A stretch of DNA of 64,000 nt from contig NZ_JACRSW010000032.1 of assembly GCF_014384965.1 (NCBI RefSeq), forward strand, positions 181,843 to 245,842, read 5' to 3'. A program made the translations under genes and the position numbers. Of this stretch, positions 62,677-64,000 are shown one piece after another (position 1 is the first letter of the stretch; each line of letters opens with the position of its first letter). The notes below the pieces were generated by a model. The model worked only from the letters and a program-made list of their open reading frames with translations, did no database searches and had not been told where the DNA came from. Source of the DNA: Jutongia hominis. GTDB lineage: Bacteria > Bacillota > Clostridia > Lachnospirales > Lachnospiraceae.

Positions 62677-63297
62677 ATGGGAAATAAATATAACAGAGAA
62701 ATTTTAGATTTGATCCGAAGCATTCAGGATATTGATTATATCCTTCCAAAAGACATTCCTAATATCGAACTTTATATGGATCAGATCACAACGTTTATGG
62801 ATGAACATTTGCAATCTTCCAAACGCTTTGCCGATGATAAGATCCTGACAAAGACAATGATCAACAATTATACAAAAAATAATCTGCTGCCTCCATCCAA
62901 TAAAAAGAAATATTCCAAAGAACATATGATCTTATTGATCTTTATTTATTACTTTAAGAATTTCCTGTCGATCAACGATATCAAAAGCATTTTAAATCCA
63001 ATCACTAAAGATTGTTTTCAAAATCAGGAAGATATTAATTTTGACCGTATTTATCAAGAAATTTTCAATATTGAATTAGATAATATAGATGTCCAGATCC
63101 GTGATATCATCCGCAAACTGAACAGATCCAATGAAACGTTTGCAGATATTGAAGATGAAGAAAAGCGTAATATGCTGACAAACTTTTCTTTCATCTGCAT
63201 GCTAAGCTTTGATATCTGGGTAAAGAAATACGTCATTGAAAATATTATTGACCATAAATTGAATCCCACAGCAGGGAAAGAAAATAATAAAAATTAA
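62677..63297 (+). CDS. DUF1836 family protein
   Basis: A 206-residue protein matching DUF1836: LTKTMINNYTKNNLLPPSNK then KKYSKEHMILLIFIYYFKNF, and LSINDIKSILNPI. The first of these reads like a MerR-type helix-turn-helix, where a plant-in-helix step chooses DNA, so a DNA-binding regulator is a reasonable guess. The ATG at 62677 is used with AAAGGA 12 bases upstream (longer than usual). The gene diverges from yqfC and converges with scpB with 6 bp between stops. Confidence 0.85.
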   Translation: MGNKYNREILDLIRSIQDIDYILPKDIPNIELYMDQITTFMDEHLQSSKRFADDKILTKTMINNYTKNNLLPPSNKKKYSKEHMILLIFIYYFKNFLSINDIKSILNPITKDCFQNQEDINFDRIYQEIFNIELDNIDVQIRDIIRKLNRSNETFADIEDEEKRNMLTNFSFICMLSFDIWVKKYVIENIIDHKLNPTAGKENNKN

Positions 63298-63303
63298 TTT
63301 GAA

Positions 63304-63873
63304 TTAAATATCCAGTTCAAGCTGAACTTCTTCTTCCGCTTCTAATTTAAAATCTTCAATCTTTTCCGGATTGACAACCGGAAGTTCATCTAAAGATTCG
63401 ATTCCAAAATTTCTTAAAAATTCTTCTGTTGTTGCAAAAAGGATCGGTCTTCCCGGTGCATTTAACCGTCCCACTTCACAAACAAGATTATATTCAACCA
63501 GACGATTAACAACATGATCTGACTTTACACCACGGATATGTTCAATCTCAATCTTTGTGATCGGCTGTTTATACGCAATGATCGAAAGTGTTTCTAACAT
63601 CACATCTGTCAGCACATGCTTCTTTGGCACATGTGCAATCCTCACTAAATGCTCATACATCGCTGCTTTCGTACACATCTGAAAAGCACCATTCAGTTCA
63701 ATGATCTGGATTCCACGATCCTCTCCTGAATACTTATCCATCATGCTTCTGATCACACGACGGCAGGTATCTTCATCCTGCTGTGTGGCTGCTGCAATAC
63801 GTTCCAACTCTACTGCCTCTCCCATTGTAAAAAGAATGGCCTCAATCGCTGCTTCTAACTCCGACAATTTCAT
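63304..63873 (-). CDS. scpB: Segregation and condensation protein B
   Basis: A 189-residue winged-helix partner of the SMC-ScpA condensin. LEAAIEAILFTMGEAVELER at the start, LETLSIIAYKQPITKIEIEH and IRGVKSDHVVNRLVEYNLV mid-protein, and GRPILFATTEEFLRNFGIES. An acidic tail follows. AGGAGAAGG precedes the ATG. scpA is normally directly upstream and is probably the gene ending at 63968. Confidence 0.97.
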   Translation of the reverse strand: MKLSELEAAIEAILFTMGEAVELERIAAATQQDEDTCRRVIRSMMDKYSGEDRGIQIIELNGAFQMCTKAAMYEHLVRIAHVPKKHVLTDVMLETLSIIAYKQPITKIEIEHIRGVKSDHVVNRLVEYNLVCEVGRLNAPGRPILFATTEEFLRNFGIESLDELPVVNPEKIEDFKLEAEEEVQLELDI

Positions 63874-63967
63874 TTTATCCTTCTCCTATCTCAATATTTG
63901 AAATTTGTCAATATATCTCTCCGATATATTTTGTTTTTTATATTCAATACCTAACGGTATGAATGAC

Positions 63968-64000
63968 TTATTGTTTCTGTTGATTCATTTTCTGATATAT
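63968..64000 (-). CDS. C-terminal end of an upstream gene (possibly scpA)
   Basis: The last ten codons read IYQKMNQQKQ and a stop at 63968-63970, 94 bp before scpB. Too short to identify; scpA is suggested only by the usual gene order. Confidence 0.3.
   Translation of the reverse strand: MYQKMNQQKQ

Overview
The window looks like a chromosomal segment of a low-GC, Gram-positive, spore-lineage anaerobe, most likely a gut Lachnospiraceae (Roseburia/Agathobacter/Lachnospira-like). The reasons are a PolC-type replicase, sporulation genes yqfC/yqfD, a CIRCE-controlled lon, an FMN riboswitch in front of ribU, the classical pyrH-frr-uppS-cdsA-dxr-rseP-ispG-polC order, families typical of these bacteria (DUF5685, DUF1836) and plant or host glycan hydrolases. 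The species assignment is inference. No rRNA, tRNA, IS element, prophage or CRISPR array was seen.

Layout. 1-2.2 kb is a small accessory patch: the edge of an acyltransferase-like gene, a 5'-truncated SpoIID/peptidoglycan-binding pseudogene and a secreted three-repeat Ltp-family protein. 2.5-8.3 kb has an M18 aminopeptidase, a 114-bp tandem repeat and the polyphosphate pair ppx-ppk1. 8.5-12 kb has lon (promoter and CIRCE site visible) and ribU with its riboswitch. 12.1-24.8 kb is a housekeeping block on the minus strand: bactofilin-pyrH-frr, then uppS-cdsA-dxr-rseP, then ispG-polC, divided by hairpin terminators. 25.0-27.4 kb is a tight four-gene operon of unknown role (DUF5685, DnaJ with a Cys-rich tail, membrane protein, HD protein). 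27.5-31.1 kb holds dtd and a thiamine-salvage operon (thiM-thiE-HAD-thiD). 31.1-40.0 kb mixes signalling and metabolism: a REC-GGDEF-EAL-PAS-REC protein, L-lactate dehydrogenase, a methyltransferase, a GH43 glycosidase and a chemoreceptor. 40.3-42.1 kb is rpsB-tsf.

42.2-49.6 kb is the most unusual locus. A TIR domain joined by one membrane helix to a probable extracytoplasmic beta-propeller is followed 30 bp later by an AraC regulator, and then by a large secreted GH59 (galactocerebrosidase-family) glycosidase. The glycosidase promoter is overlapped by an 11-bp inverted repeat. This could be a sensor-regulator-effector module.

49.6-64 kb holds a DHH phosphoesterase, an amidase with a SPOR domain, rplS with its own promoter and leader, and a long operon yqfC-yqfD-phoH-(degenerate pgpH)-ybeY-flippase-SNF2 helicase. 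DUF1836 and scpB follow at the right edge.

Intergenic DNA carries several small repeat families: a palindrome-rich 114-bp unit with a decayed copy 3.4 kb away, a short ATGTACTC-ended element seen three times, and tandem micro-duplications of 25, 40 and 49 bp beside genes.
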